41,644 nucleotides of DNA from Balneolales bacterium (GCA_020832405.1 JAFIET010000027.1:1-41644); one strand, 5' to 3'; positions 8,488 through 16,814 are shown, numbered from the stretch's first letter. The notes: generated by a model from the sequence alone, not told the origin. Program-made: numbers and translations.

Positions 8488-9141
8488 ATGTTTGCTAAGG
8501 AAGGCTATTCCGTAATTGGCACTGCCATTACTATTTCTGTTGTACTTCTCGTAATCGGGGTTTTTGCAGGCGGTGTAGCTGCTTACATCCTGTACATACT
8601 TGCAGTTTTTGTAACTGCATTTACGCTTTACTTTTTCAGAGATCCTTCAAGAACGCCGCCCGCCGGTTTTGAAGACAAGCTGATTGCTCCGGCCGACGGA
8701 AAGATCATTTTGCTCACCAAAGGGCTAAAACACGATTTTTTTGACGAGCCCTGCACGCAAATCAGCATTTTCCTTTCACCTCTTGATGTGCATGTAAACC
8801 GGGTTCCGGCCAGCGGGAAAATTACGCAAGCCGAATACTACCCCGGAGAATACCTCGTAGCCTGGCACGAAAAAGCCTCCGAGCTGAATGAGCGCTCCGA
8901 ATTCGGCATGGTTCACCCCTCAGGCGGGAAAGTTTTCTTCCGGCAGATTACCGGTTATATCGCCCGGAGGATCGTTTTTGATTTGAAAGAAGGCGATGAA
9001 GTAACCGCAGGGGAAAAGTTCGGAATGATGAAATTCGGCTCACGGATGGATATTCTCGTGCCTGACTCCATGAAACTGATCGTAAAACCCGGCGACCGTA
9101 CAGTAGCCGGCGAGTCAGTCATGGGAATTTTTAAATCCTGA
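8488..9141 (+). CDS. psd: Phosphatidylserine decarboxylase proenzyme, short type
   Basis: 217 residues, the short (Psd-A) form common in Bacteroidota. It decarboxylates phosphatidylserine to phosphatidylethanolamine at the inner membrane. One or two membrane segments occupy residues 8-50. APADG (67-71) and DVHVNR (100-105) carry the conserved Asp and His, and FGSR (183-186) is the self-cleavage site where Ser185 becomes the pyruvoyl prosthetic group, giving a large beta chain and a short alpha chain. ATG 8488 is used because it follows the rseP stop directly; longer in-frame starts would lie inside rseP. The next gene, pssA, makes its substrate. Confidence 0.95.
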   Translation: MFAKEGYSVIGTAITISVVLLVIGVFAGGVAAYILYILAVFVTAFTLYFFRDPSRTPPAGFEDKLIAPADGKIILLTKGLKHDFFDEPCTQISIFLSPLDVHVNRVPASGKITQAEYYPGEYLVAWHEKASELNERSEFGMVHPSGGKVFFRQITGYIARRIVFDLKEGDEVTAGEKFGMMKFGSRMDILVPDSMKLIVKPGDRTVAGESVMGIFKS

Positions 9142-9146
9142 TATCT

Positions 9147-10016
9147 GTGATTCAGCGAGGCGTAAAAACAAACGTACCCCGAAAACGCCGCATTAAAGGC
9201 AGAGGCAAGGAGTTTCGGAAAAAAGCAAATGAACGCTTTCAGGAGCGTATCAAAAAGCCCATTCCGCGCTCCGTTGTGCCGAGCTTTTTTACGCTGATGA
9301 ACCTGTTTTCAGGTTTTCTGGCCATCCTGATGGTTTTTGAAGGAAAGCTCACCGTTGCCGCATGGCTTATTGTGCTGGCCGCTTTTTTTGATGTGCTCGA
9401 CGGTTTCATGGCACGGCTCACCAACGGCGACAGCGTTTTCGGTATCGAGCTTGATTCCCTCAGCGATATCGTTTCATTCGGCGTAGCACCCGGCATCCTG
9501 ATTTACGCATGGCTTTTTTCAGCACCCGCACCCGGGCCGGTAAATATTGCGCTGCCGCTTGTTGCAGCACTTCCTGCGCTATGCGGTGCAATCCGGCTGG
9601 CACGCTTTAACATTGATGCCAAAGTAGAGCAAACCTCTTTTTTCAAAGGTCTGCCCATTCCGGCACAGGCCATGATGCTCGTTGCCTTTTTCCTGACCTT
9701 CAAAAATAACCTCGAAGTTTTTGAGGTCTTTAAACACGGAGCAAATTCAATTGTCATCCCCGTTATCATAGTGCTGTCCCTGCTGATGGTGAGCACTGTG
9801 CCTTTCGATAAGGTGCCGCGCTTCAACAAAGAATACATGCGGCAAAACCGCCCGCTTGTGTTTCTGTTCATCGTTTATGCGCTCACAATCATATTGCTGC
9901 AGGAATACGGATTGATGATCGTCTTTACCATTTTCATTCTGCGCGGCCTCATTATGTTTGGTTTTAGTTTTTGGGATGATCTGATGGGGGATGATGAAGT
10001 CGCAGAGCAAACGTAG
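9147..10016 (+). CDS. pssA: CDP-diacylglycerol--serine O-phosphatidyltransferase
   Basis: 289 residues. The enzyme makes phosphatidylserine from CDP-diacylglycerol and serine in the inner membrane; Psd then converts it to phosphatidylethanolamine. The CDP-alcohol phosphatidyltransferase signature is complete: D82..D85-G86..A89-R90, eight residues, G99, D103 and D107. About eight membrane segments follow or flank it. The N-terminal ~40 residues are very basic (many Arg/Lys), longer than in most PssA proteins and plausibly membrane-contacting. The start is GTG 9147, five bases after psd; there is no ATG before the conserved region. Confidence 0.94.
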   Translation: MIQRGVKTNVPRKRRIKGRGKEFRKKANERFQERIKKPIPRSVVPSFFTLMNLFSGFLAILMVFEGKLTVAAWLIVLAAFFDVLDGFMARLTNGDSVFGIELDSLSDIVSFGVAPGILIYAWLFSAPAPGPVNIALPLVAALPALCGAIRLARFNIDAKVEQTSFFKGLPIPAQAMMLVAFFLTFKNNLEVFEVFKHGANSIVIPVIIVLSLLMVSTVPFDKVPRFNKEYMRQNRPLVFLFIVYALTIILLQEYGLMIVFTIFILRGLIMFGFSFWDDLMGDDEVAEQT

Positions 10017-10104
10017 AGCCATCCGCAAAACCCTGATTGTGCAATGATGTGAATAAGGGAATGGCATCTGCGCCTGTCAATCAAACTTAAACAGAGACAA
10101 TTTC

Positions 10105-10854
10105 ATGATTTCGCTTTTTGTGCTGGATATCGACGGATGCATCACCATGCCGTTCCAAACACCTGACTGGCAAGCACTTACAAAACTTAGGGAGCTAAAC
10201 GACCGAAGCAGAACCGACCCGACTGTTCCGGCCCTGAGTATCTGCAGCGGAAGGCCGCAGCCTTATGTGGAAGCCGTAGGTCAGTGGCTGGGCATGTACA
10301 AGCCGCTCATTTTTGAAAGCGGCGGCGGCATGTTCGATCCCCGTGATGTTTCCCTGCACTGGCCTGATACCCTCACGCCGGAACGGGAAGAAACCATTCA
10401 GGAAATACGCACCTGGGTAGGTGAAAACATCATTGCAAAGCAGGAGGGAGCCGTTTCAGAATTTACCAAACGCACCGATGTGGGCATCATCCACAAAGAT
10501 GAGAAAGCCATCATCGAAATGTACGGCGAGGTCTGCAAAAAAATCGAAACTGACTATCCTGACTTTGAAGTTCACCGCACCGAGATCTCCATCAATATTA
10601 TCATGAAAGGTGCAAACAAAGGAACTGGTTTGCGCTGGCTGTCGAAGGTCTGCGAGGTACCGCTCCAAAACATGGCGTACATCGGGGACAGCAGCGGGGA
10701 TATTCCGGCGCTGGAAGTGGCCGGTCATGGGTTTACACCGGCAAACGGCATCAGCCGTCTGAAAGAAATGCCGGGCGTAATTAGCACGAACGGGCAGGCG
10801 ACCCATGGCGTGATTGAGGCTTACGAGCACATCATCAGGCAAAACAACTCTTAA
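10105..10854 (+). CDS. HAD-superfamily phosphatase, Cof/archaeal phosphoglycolate phosphatase-like
   Basis: 249 residues, cytoplasmic. HAD motif I is LDIDG (7-11; nucleophile D8, acid D10), motif II is Ser48 in ICSGR, motif III is Lys172 and motif IV is GDSSGDIPAL (194-203). The cap lies between motifs II and III (type IIB), as in the Cof, sucrose-phosphatase and archaeal phosphoglycolate phosphatase families. The physiological substrate cannot be read from sequence. It is separated from pssA by 88 bases and from hppD by 109 bases, so it may be a separate transcription unit. A small 6-bp hairpin overlaps its stop codon. Confidence 0.85.
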   Translation: MISLFVLDIDGCITMPFQTPDWQALTKLRELNDRSRTDPTVPALSICSGRPQPYVEAVGQWLGMYKPLIFESGGGMFDPRDVSLHWPDTLTPEREETIQEIRTWVGENIIAKQEGAVSEFTKRTDVGIIHKDEKAIIEMYGEVCKKIETDYPDFEVHRTEISINIIMKGANKGTGLRWLSKVCEVPLQNMAYIGDSSGDIPALEVAGHGFTPANGISRLKEMPGVISTNGQATHGVIEAYEHIIRQNNS

Positions 10855-10869
10855 CAACAGATTTTCCTG

Positions 10870-10904
10870 TTGACTCTGATTGCGGCTCATAGTTTGCTTA
10901 TATT
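10870..10904 (+). promoter_or_regulatory. Candidate promoter upstream of hppD
   Basis: The 109-base gap before hppD contains TTGACT at 10870 and, about 17 bases later, TAGTTTG at 10890-10896, followed by TATATT at 10899. This loosely resembles the Bacteroidota TTG / TAnnTTTG promoter, one base short in the second box. It is weak evidence: the match is imperfect, and no transcription data are available. Confidence 0.25.
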
Positions 10905-10963
10905 CCGTCAGGTAAAATGAAAAGCGCTTTTTTAGCGTAAAATCAATCAAATTTAATTCTATT

Positions 10964-12112
10964 ATGAGCACAAACACAGCAACAGAAGGCGTACTGAACG
11001 ATCAGCGGATTGAAGCTGAATACGATGATCACCTGGGCCTTATCGACATCGATTTTGTAGAACTTTACGTGAACAATGCCAAACAGGCAGCCCATTACTA
11101 CATCACAAGTTTTGGATACAACGTGGTAGCTTACCGCGGCCTCGAAACGGGTGTCCGCGACCGGGCATCATACCTGCTGGAGCAGGGGAACATCCGCCTC
11201 GTACTTACCTCCCCCTTAACGGGCAGCTCCGAAATTGCCGACCACATCCGCACACACGGCGACGGCGTGAAAGACATTGCCATGCTCGTGAAAGACGTTC
11301 ACAAGGCATACACCGAATGCATCAAACGCGGTGCTGAAAGTGCAATGGAACCGACTGAGTTTACGGACGAAAACGGTACCATCATTATGGCCGGCATCAA
11401 AACTTATGGCGACACCATTCATTCTTTCATTGACCGCAGCGGCTACAAAGGCATCTTTTTCCCGGGATTTCAGGAAACGGATTACCCGGTGAAGGGCAAT
11501 CCCGTTGGTATTGAGTTTGTTGATCACTGCGTCGGAAACGTTGAGCTGGGCAAGATGAATCACTGGGTAAAGTTTTATGAAGACGTTCTCGGCTTCACGC
11601 AATACCTGCACTTCGATGATAACGACATCGCGACCGAATATTCTGCGCTGATGTCCAAAGTGATGGCCGGCGGCCGCGGGCGGATTAAGTTCCCGATTAA
11701 TGAGCCTGCCAAGGGCAAGAAGAAATCACAAATTGAAGAATATCTCGATTTTTACGGAGGCGCAGGCGTACAGCACGTAGCCCTGCTTACCTCTGATATT
11801 GTTGATACCGTAACCAAATTGCAGGCCAACGGCGTGCAGTTCCTCAACATCCCGACAACCTACTACAAAACGCTGCTGGATCGCGTAGGCAAAATCGATG
11901 AAAATATCGACGACCTCGAGCGCCTCGGCATCCTGGTTGACCGCGATGAGGAAGGCTACCTGCTGCAGATTTTCACCAAGCCGGTTTCGGACCGCCCGAC
12001 CCTTTTCTACGAAATCATTCAGCGTAAGGGCGCCCGCGGCTTTGGTGTAGGTAACTTCAAGGCGCTGTTCGAGTCTATTGAGCGCGAACAGGCAGTACGC
12101 GGAAACCTGTAA
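10964..12112 (+). CDS. hppD: 4-hydroxyphenylpyruvate dioxygenase
   Basis: 382 residues, the usual bacterial length. It converts 4-hydroxyphenylpyruvate, from tyrosine transamination, to homogentisate using O2 and Fe(II). The Fe ligands are H188 (EFVDHCV), H271 (GVQHVAL) and E350 (LFYEIIQR). The C-terminal KGARGFGVGNFKALFESIE is the family's conserved gating helix region. The gene is followed by a strong terminator and then hmgA, which uses its product. Together they commit tyrosine to catabolism; maleylacetoacetate isomerase and fumarylacetoacetase are not in this window. Confidence 0.97.
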   Translation: MSTNTATEGVLNDQRIEAEYDDHLGLIDIDFVELYVNNAKQAAHYYITSFGYNVVAYRGLETGVRDRASYLLEQGNIRLVLTSPLTGSSEIADHIRTHGDGVKDIAMLVKDVHKAYTECIKRGAESAMEPTEFTDENGTIIMAGIKTYGDTIHSFIDRSGYKGIFFPGFQETDYPVKGNPVGIEFVDHCVGNVELGKMNHWVKFYEDVLGFTQYLHFDDNDIATEYSALMSKVMAGGRGRIKFPINEPAKGKKKSQIEEYLDFYGGAGVQHVALLTSDIVDTVTKLQANGVQFLNIPTTYYKTLLDRVGKIDENIDDLERLGILVDRDEEGYLLQIFTKPVSDRPTLFYEIIQRKGARGFGVGNFKALFESIEREQAVRGNL

Positions 12113-12140
12113 TTTCAGTTCCGGTACTAAACCATGTAAA

Positions 12141-12170
12141 GGGGCTGTGAAAAAAGCGCAGCCCCCTTTT
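12141..12170 (+). terminator. Rho-independent terminator after hppD
   Basis: A 9-bp stem (12141-12149 with 12157-12165, including one G-T wobble) with a 7-base A-rich loop, followed by CTTTT. It lies 29 bases after the hppD stop and 31 before hmgA, so hmgA is either read through or separately initiated. Confidence 0.85.
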
Positions 12171-12200
12171 CTTACCTGAAGCTATCAACCATCCGATTTT

Positions 12201-13358
12201 ATGTACTACCACAAACTTGGCAAATTCCCGCAAAAAAGGCACACGCAGTTTCGCCGGCCAGACGGGAAGCTCTACACCGAAGAACTTTTTGGAGCAGAAG
12301 GGTTCAGCGGAAATTCCTCCCTATTGTATCACAACCATCCGCCCACAACCGTGAAGCGCGTTGAACAGGGCGCTGAAATCAAAATTGAGCCCTGGAAGGA
12401 GGGACTCCTCCGCCATCATCATCTCGTCACCAAAGACCTCAAGCCCTGGGGCGACCCCATCAGCGGGCAGATCTGCGTGATGTTCAATGATGATGTGAAG
12501 ATTTCCCTTTGTCTCCCCAAAGAAGAGATGAAGTATTTCTACCGCAACGGCGAACACGACGAGCTGATTTTCATCCACAAAGGCGAAGGCTACATGCAGT
12601 CGCAGTTTGGCAGGCTCCCGTTCAGACCCTTCGATTACATCGTAGTTCCCCGCGGCACAACCTATAAGCTGCATTTCACAACAGACGACAACCGCATGCT
12701 CATCTGCGACTCTACCGGTCCGATTGAGTTTCCGAAGCGCTATGTTTCCAAAATGGGACAGTTTATGGAAAACAGCCCGTTTTGCGAGCGCGATATCCGT
12801 GTGCCTGAAGAACCTTTGTTTTTTGATGAAGAAGGTGAGTTCGAACTCCGTATCCGCAAGCAGGGGCGGTTCCATCACTATTTCTTTGCTTTCAATCCGC
12901 TGGATGTTGTCGGCTGGGACGGTTACCTGTACCCGTACATCTTCAACATGAAAGATTTCGAGCCGATTACAGGTCGTGTGCATCAGCCGCCTCCGGTTCA
13001 TCAGACCTTCGAAGCACACAACTATGTGGTGTGCTCGTTTTGTCCCCGGAAATACGACTACCACCCGCTGGCGATTCCGGCTCCGTACAATCACTCCAAC
13101 GTCGATTCCGATGAGGTGCTGTACTATGTGGAAGGCGATTTCATGAGCCGTAAAGGGGTTGAGTTTGCCTCCCTCACACATCATCCGGGAGGCATCCCGC
13201 ACGGCCCGCATCCCGGTACTGTCGAGAAAAGCATCGGCAAAGAAGCAACAGATGAGTATGCCGTGATGATCGATACCTTCCGGCCGCTGCATCTTACTAT
13301 GGCGGCTAAAGAAATGGACGACGGACACTACCCGTACTCCTGGATAGCTCACGCCTGA
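12201..13358 (+). CDS. hmgA: Homogentisate 1,2-dioxygenase
   Basis: 385 residues, the shorter prokaryotic form of a family often ~430 long. It opens the homogentisate ring to maleylacetoacetate with Fe(II) and O2. PAPYNHSN holds ligand H298, E305 follows seven residues later, and PHGPHPG holds H334 (the HGPH region corresponds to the third ligand in characterised enzymes). The N-terminal cupin half contains HDELIFIHKGEG. The gene stands between two hairpin terminators. Confidence 0.95.
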   Translation: MYYHKLGKFPQKRHTQFRRPDGKLYTEELFGAEGFSGNSSLLYHNHPPTTVKRVEQGAEIKIEPWKEGLLRHHHLVTKDLKPWGDPISGQICVMFNDDVKISLCLPKEEMKYFYRNGEHDELIFIHKGEGYMQSQFGRLPFRPFDYIVVPRGTTYKLHFTTDDNRMLICDSTGPIEFPKRYVSKMGQFMENSPFCERDIRVPEEPLFFDEEGEFELRIRKQGRFHHYFFAFNPLDVVGWDGYLYPYIFNMKDFEPITGRVHQPPPVHQTFEAHNYVVCSFCPRKYDYHPLAIPAPYNHSNVDSDEVLYYVEGDFMSRKGVEFASLTHHPGGIPHGPHPGTVEKSIGKEATDEYAVMIDTFRPLHLTMAAKEMDDGHYPYSWIAHA

Positions 13359-13371
13359 CAGGTGTTTTAAG

Positions 13372-13412
13372 AAAAAAGGCTTCCCGGCCAAAATTACCGG
13401 GAAGCCTTTTTT
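13372..13412. terminator. Strong bidirectional-type terminator after hmgA
   Basis: A perfect 10-bp GC-rich stem (13378-13387 with 13397-13406) with a 9-base loop, preceded by six A and followed by six T. It begins 14 bases after the hmgA stop. Confidence 0.93.
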
Positions 13413-13453
13413 ATATTTGTAACTTCCTAAACTTACATCATCTAAAAGTATCT

Positions 13454-14062
13454 ATGGAAATCAATCCGGAAAAACTTACGCAGCAGGAGCGGTACAAGCT
13501 TTTAATCGGCTCGGTTATTCCGCGCCCGATCGCTTTGGTATCAACGGCAGATGCGCGCGGCAACAGAAATCTTGCGCCTTTTTCATACTTCACCATTGCC
13601 GCCGTAAATCCCATGATTGTGGTCTTTTTCCCGCTCAGGTTTAAAGAAGGAAAGGAGCGTAAAGACACGGTAAAAAATATCTTTGAAACCGGGCAGTTTG
13701 TGGTCAATATTGCTTCAGCCGATATAATGGAGCAGCTCAATAATGCTTCAGGCGTTTTTGATAAAGATGCGGATGAGTTTGAAATTACGGGGCTTACCCC
13801 GATAAAGTCGTCAATGGTAAAACCTGACGGTGTGCAGGAATGCCGTATCAGAATGGAGTGCGAGCTGTACAAAATGCTGGCAATCGGGGATGAGGGGTCC
13901 GGCGGGAGTGATGCCATATTCGGGAAAGTTGTGCATTATTACGCAGACGATGCGCTGATTGAAGACTACAAAATTGATGAATCAAAGCTGAATGCGTTTA
14001 GCCGTCTGGGTGGTCTTAAATACGGCCTGATTGGCGATATCAAAGAAATTCCGAGACCATAA
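13454..14062 (+). CDS. Flavin reductase-like (FMN-binding split barrel) protein
   Basis: 202 residues. RPIALVST, LAPFSYF and the FVVNI strand are typical of the flavin reductase/DIM6 family (PF01613). Such proteins bind FMN and reduce it or act on small aromatic or acyl substrates. It follows hppD and hmgA, and a homologous gene is often found beside hmgA in related bacteria, so a role in aromatic degradation is plausible but unproven. Its own terminator directly follows the stop codon, and the hmgA terminator precedes it, so it is probably expressed separately. Confidence 0.85.
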   Translation: MEINPEKLTQQERYKLLIGSVIPRPIALVSTADARGNRNLAPFSYFTIAAVNPMIVVFFPLRFKEGKERKDTVKNIFETGQFVVNIASADIMEQLNNASGVFDKDADEFEITGLTPIKSSMVKPDGVQECRIRMECELYKMLAIGDEGSGGSDAIFGKVVHYYADDALIEDYKIDESKLNAFSRLGGLKYGLIGDIKEIPRP

Positions 14063-14093
14063 AAAAAGCCTGCCCGACACGGGCAGACTTTTT
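14063..14093. terminator. Rho-independent terminator after the flavin reductase gene
   Basis: The stem CTGCCCG/CGGGCAG (14070-14076 with 14080-14086) is flanked by AAAAAG and CTTTTT arms that extend the pairing past one mismatch. It is directly adjacent to the stop codon. Confidence 0.9.
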
Positions 14094-14205
14094 GGGTTAG
14101 CACAACTGCAGATGATTAGTTTTTCCAGGTTTCTATTGTTGGACTATGGTTTAAATATATCTGCCTTAAGTGACTACGTACTGTCACCCCCAAAAATTAA
14201 AAATA

Positions 14206-14838
14206 ATGACTGACACAACGGCACTCTTACAAAAATACGCTGATCAGCACTGCAGCGAAGAGAGCGATGCTCTTAAATTTATTGCAAAGGCAACCCATGA
14301 GGAGCTTCAGTACGCAGACATGCTTTCCGGCAAACAGGTGGCAGGATTACTGAGACTACTGATCCAGACCGGGGGCTTTAAATCCGTGCTTGAAGTCGGG
14401 ATGTTTACCGGCTATGCAACAACAGCAATGGCGGAAGCACTGCCCGCTGACGGCCATATCACAACCCTGGAGATGAATACTTTATACGCGGGAATCGCCG
14501 CCCGCGGATTTAAGGTCGCCGGCGTGGAGGATAAAATCACAGTAATAATGGGAAGCGCCCGTGAGACAGTTCTGAATATTGAAGGAAGTTTTGATCTGAT
14601 TTTTCTGGATGCTGATAAGCAGTGGTATCCGGAGTACTACAGGGTACTGAAACCCAGACTGAGAAGCGGCGGCTTGCTGGTTTCGGATAATGTTTTCTGG
14701 TACGGCGGGGTCCTTGAATTAGAAGACCGAAAGAGCCGGGCGATTCATGCGTTCAATGAGATGCTGCATGAGGATGAGGACATGGAAGTTGTGATGCTTG
14801 GAATCCGTGACGGACTGAGCATCGCAAGGAAGCGATAG
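14206..14838 (+). CDS. SAM-dependent O-methyltransferase (caffeoyl-CoA/catechol OMT-like)
   Basis: 210 residues. The Rossmann-like SAM motif I is VLEVGMFTGYAT, followed by ITTLEM (ribose-binding acidic residue), LIFLDADK (metal and catalytic region) and GGLLVSDNVFWYG, matching Methyltransf_3 (PF01596). These enzymes methylate catechol-type hydroxyls with Mg2+. The substrate is unknown; placement after tyrosine-degradation genes suggests an aromatic diol but does not prove it. ATG 14206 is preferred over GTG 14170 because homologous sequence starts near the ATG. Confidence 0.88.
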   Translation: MTDTTALLQKYADQHCSEESDALKFIAKATHEELQYADMLSGKQVAGLLRLLIQTGGFKSVLEVGMFTGYATTAMAEALPADGHITTLEMNTLYAGIAARGFKVAGVEDKITVIMGSARETVLNIEGSFDLIFLDADKQWYPEYYRVLKPRLRSGGLLVSDNVFWYGGVLELEDRKSRAIHAFNEMLHEDEDMEVVMLGIRDGLSIARKR

Positions 14839-15007
14839 CCGGCAGACAGCTCTGGATTTGATGTCTTGAAGTGATGGGTTCGGTGCGACGTTATTTGGTT
14901 ATAAATGTGTTTTATAATATATATTATGTTAAGTAAATAGAGGAAAGACGGAGAAACAGGCAGGTTATAGCTTGTTCCAATCGACCAACCTCTTCCCGCG
15001 CTAAACC

Positions 15008-15721
15008 CTACAAATCCCCTTTTTGGGGCCGGATTACCATTTCTTCCACGCAGGTTCTTGATGATAAGTTGCACAATGTTGCCACTACCCTGCCAACATC
15101 AGCTGCATCGGCCAGTCGGTGCGGGTCCACATTAAGACCGTCCCAGCTTGTAGAGAACGTCTGACCCAGAATTATGGAGGTTACCCCTACCGAGGTTTCG
15201 AGTGTCGCTTCCCGCAGGCTTTGGATATACCCGTTAAGGGCGTGTTTGGAAACACTGTAGGCGCCGCATCTTGCCTGTCCTTTCTGTGCGGTAACGGAGC
15301 AGATAAACACGATTCGCGCTTCCGTGCGGCCCTCTAAAATTTGCATCATAAGCTGTGTTAAGCGTATGGCGCTTAGTGCGTTAACCTCAAACTGCCGCAC
15401 ATAGTCCGGGATAGTACATTCATCCACCGGTTTCGGGAGGAAGTATCCCGCATTGTTAATCAAAGCCCCGCACTGATTTAAGCGTCCGCTTTGGACAAGC
15501 GCTTCCACCTCATCTGCTTTGGTGAGGTCGCAGCATTCTGTTTGGGGTCTTTTCCCTGATATTTCGAAACAAAGCTGTGCTGTTTCTGATAGCCCAGCCC
15601 CATCTCTCGCGAGCAGAATCAGCGGATTTGGGAGGAGTCGGGCGCACTCAAGCGCAATACTACGGCCGATGCCCCGGCTTGCTCCTGTAATCAGAACGGA
15701 TGAGTCTTTCGGAACTGCCAT
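15008..15721 (-). CDS. Short-chain dehydrogenase/reductase (sepiapterin reductase-like?)
   Basis: 237 residues, classical SDR, cytoplasmic. The NADP-binding TGASRGIG is at 12-19, NNAG at 89-92 and the catalytic Ser142, Tyr155 and Lys159 (YSVSK). The start lies 5 bases after the queE stop, so it is the third gene of a queD-queE-SDR operon. In the tetrahydrobiopterin pathway a QueD homologue (PTPS) is followed by the SDR sepiapterin reductase, and the N-terminal part (ARLL followed by a short loop and LLARD) is compatible with that family. This is only a suggestion, since SDR substrates cannot be read from these motifs. Confidence 0.85.
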   Translation of the reverse strand: MAVPKDSSVLITGASRGIGRSIALECARLLPNPLILLARDGAGLSETAQLCFEISGKRPQTECCDLTKADEVEALVQSGRLNQCGALINNAGYFLPKPVDECTIPDYVRQFEVNALSAIRLTQLMMQILEGRTEARIVFICSVTAQKGQARCGAYSVSKHALNGYIQSLREATLETSVGVTSIILGQTFSTSWDGLNVDPHRLADAADVGRVVATLCNLSSRTCVEEMVIRPQKGDL

Positions 15722-15726
15722 TCAGA

Positions 15727-16377
15727 TCAGGGCACGTTTAGAAACTTGTGCGTTTGCAGACTGATTCCCCACTGCGGATTCTTTTTCACATACTCCACAA
15801 TCAGCGGTATGCTTTTGGGCGTATCCCACTCAGGCTGAAGTAAGAGCCGGGTTCCTTTCGGACATTTGGCCGCGTTTTCTTCAGCCCAGATCAGGTCTTT
15901 GTTGGTGAGTACCACCACCTTCAGCTCATCAACATAAGGGTAAACTTCATCCAGCGGTTTTTTAAAGCGTTTGGGCGAAAGCGTTATCCAGTCCAGTATG
16001 CCGCTCAGAGGCGAGGAACCGCTTGTTTCGATGTGGATTTCGAGGCCCCGTGCTTTGAGGCTTTTGGTGAGCGGGAGCAGATCGTGCAGCAGCGGCTCTC
16101 CGCCGGTTATTACGGCAAAGGGTGCTCTGCTGTCTTTCGCGAGCTCTGCAAGCAGTCCGGTTTTCATGCGGGGGTGCTTGCTTTCATCCCAGCTGTCTTT
16201 CACATCGCACCACCAGCACTGCACATCGCAGCCGGCAGTTCGGATAAAATAAGCGGCGCGGCCACTGTGCGCCCCTTCCCCCTGAATGGTATAAAAATGC
16301 TCCATTACGGGGTATTCGGTCTGATCAGAGTTTTCGGCAGATCCGATCGTGGCAGGTTGTAGTTCAGCAGGATACAT
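15727..16377 (-). CDS. queE: 7-carboxy-7-deazaguanine synthase QueE (radical SAM)
   Basis: 216 residues. It contracts carboxytetrahydropterin to 7-carboxy-7-deazaguanine in queuosine/preQ0 synthesis. The [4Fe-4S] cluster cysteines are C50, C54 and C57 in CDVQCWWC, the CX3CX2C radical-SAM form. GEGAHSG precedes them and ITGGEPLLH follows, both conserved in QueE. Its ATG overlaps the queD stop by one base (TGATG), so the two are translationally coupled. queC and queF are not in the window. Confidence 0.95.
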   Translation of the reverse strand: MYPAELQPATIGSAENSDQTEYPVMEHFYTIQGEGAHSGRAAYFIRTAGCDVQCWWCDVKDSWDESKHPRMKTGLLAELAKDSRAPFAVITGGEPLLHDLLPLTKSLKARGLEIHIETSGSSPLSGILDWITLSPKRFKKPLDEVYPYVDELKVVVLTNKDLIWAEENAAKCPKGTRLLLQPEWDTPKSIPLIVEYVKKNPQWGISLQTHKFLNVP

Positions 16378-16760
16378 CAGTCGGCGGTATATTCAACCCA
16401 GTTGGTTTCTGTTTCCCATACGGTTACGGTAAGCTCAATGCCTTCGGGCAGGCGTTTGATGGTTTCTTTGTGCAGAAATTCGGCAATGCGCTCGGCTGTA
16501 GTCGAAACCGTCATCACATCATTTAAAACCGCATGATCAAGCCCGCCCTTTTCGAAGTCGGCAGCTGCCCACTTCAGTTCTTTAAAATCACAAACCATGT
16601 CGGGCGTTTTGAGATAGGCCGATGGATTGAGTTTCGTGGACTCAGCGGTCATCCGCACTTTATAGGTGTGCCCGTGCATACGGCCGCATTTTCCGTCGTA
16701 GCCTTCAATAAAATGAGCGGAGTCTATTTTAAATTCTGTATTGAGTTTCCAGCGAGGCAT
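16377..16760 (-). CDS. queD: 6-carboxy-5,6,7,8-tetrahydropterin synthase QueD
   Basis: 127 residues, the usual size. It converts dihydroneopterin triphosphate to carboxytetrahydropterin, the substrate of QueE. Zn ligands are H16 (SAHF), H29 and H31 (MHGHTY); Cys25 in KCGRMHGH is the catalytic Cys, and D75-H76 (LDHAVLND) and E116 complete the site. The Cys and the overlap with queE favour queuosine synthesis over 6-pyruvoyltetrahydropterin synthase, although the two activities share this fold. First gene of its operon. Confidence 0.93.
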   Translation of the reverse strand: MPRWKLNTEFKIDSAHFIEGYDGKCGRMHGHTYKVRMTAESTKLNPSAYLKTPDMVCDFKELKWAAADFEKGGLDHAVLNDVMTVSTTAERIAEFLHKETIKRLPEGIELTVTVWETETNWVEYTAD

Positions 16761-16794
16761 ATTTTGTTCTTGTAATCTGATTTGGCTTAATTAG

Positions 16795-16814
16795 GTAAAA
16801 TAAGCATATTTTAC
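16795..16814. promoter_or_regulatory. Inverted repeat in the queD / 16863 divergent intergenic region
   Basis: GTAAAAT (16795-16801) and ATTTTAC (16808-16814) form a perfect 7-bp inverted repeat with a 6-base spacer, in the 102-base gap between two divergent genes. It could be an operator or part of overlapping AT-rich promoters. AT-rich palindromes also arise by chance. Confidence 0.3.

Noticed and set aside
10855-10872. Hairpin CAACAG/CTGTTG at the end of the HAD gene
   Set aside because: Only 6 bp, AT-rich, no T tract; too weak to call a terminator.
15016-15028. CCCC-TTTTT-GGGG palindrome near the SDR stop
   Set aside because: It lies inside the last codons of the SDR gene, has only a 4-bp stem and fits ordinary coding sequence.
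16377-16760. 6-pyruvoyltetrahydropterin synthase as the name for the QueD-like gene
   Set aside because: The one-base overlap with queE and Cys25 in the QueD arrangement favour queuosine synthesis; the alternative is kept only as part of the SDR hypothesis.
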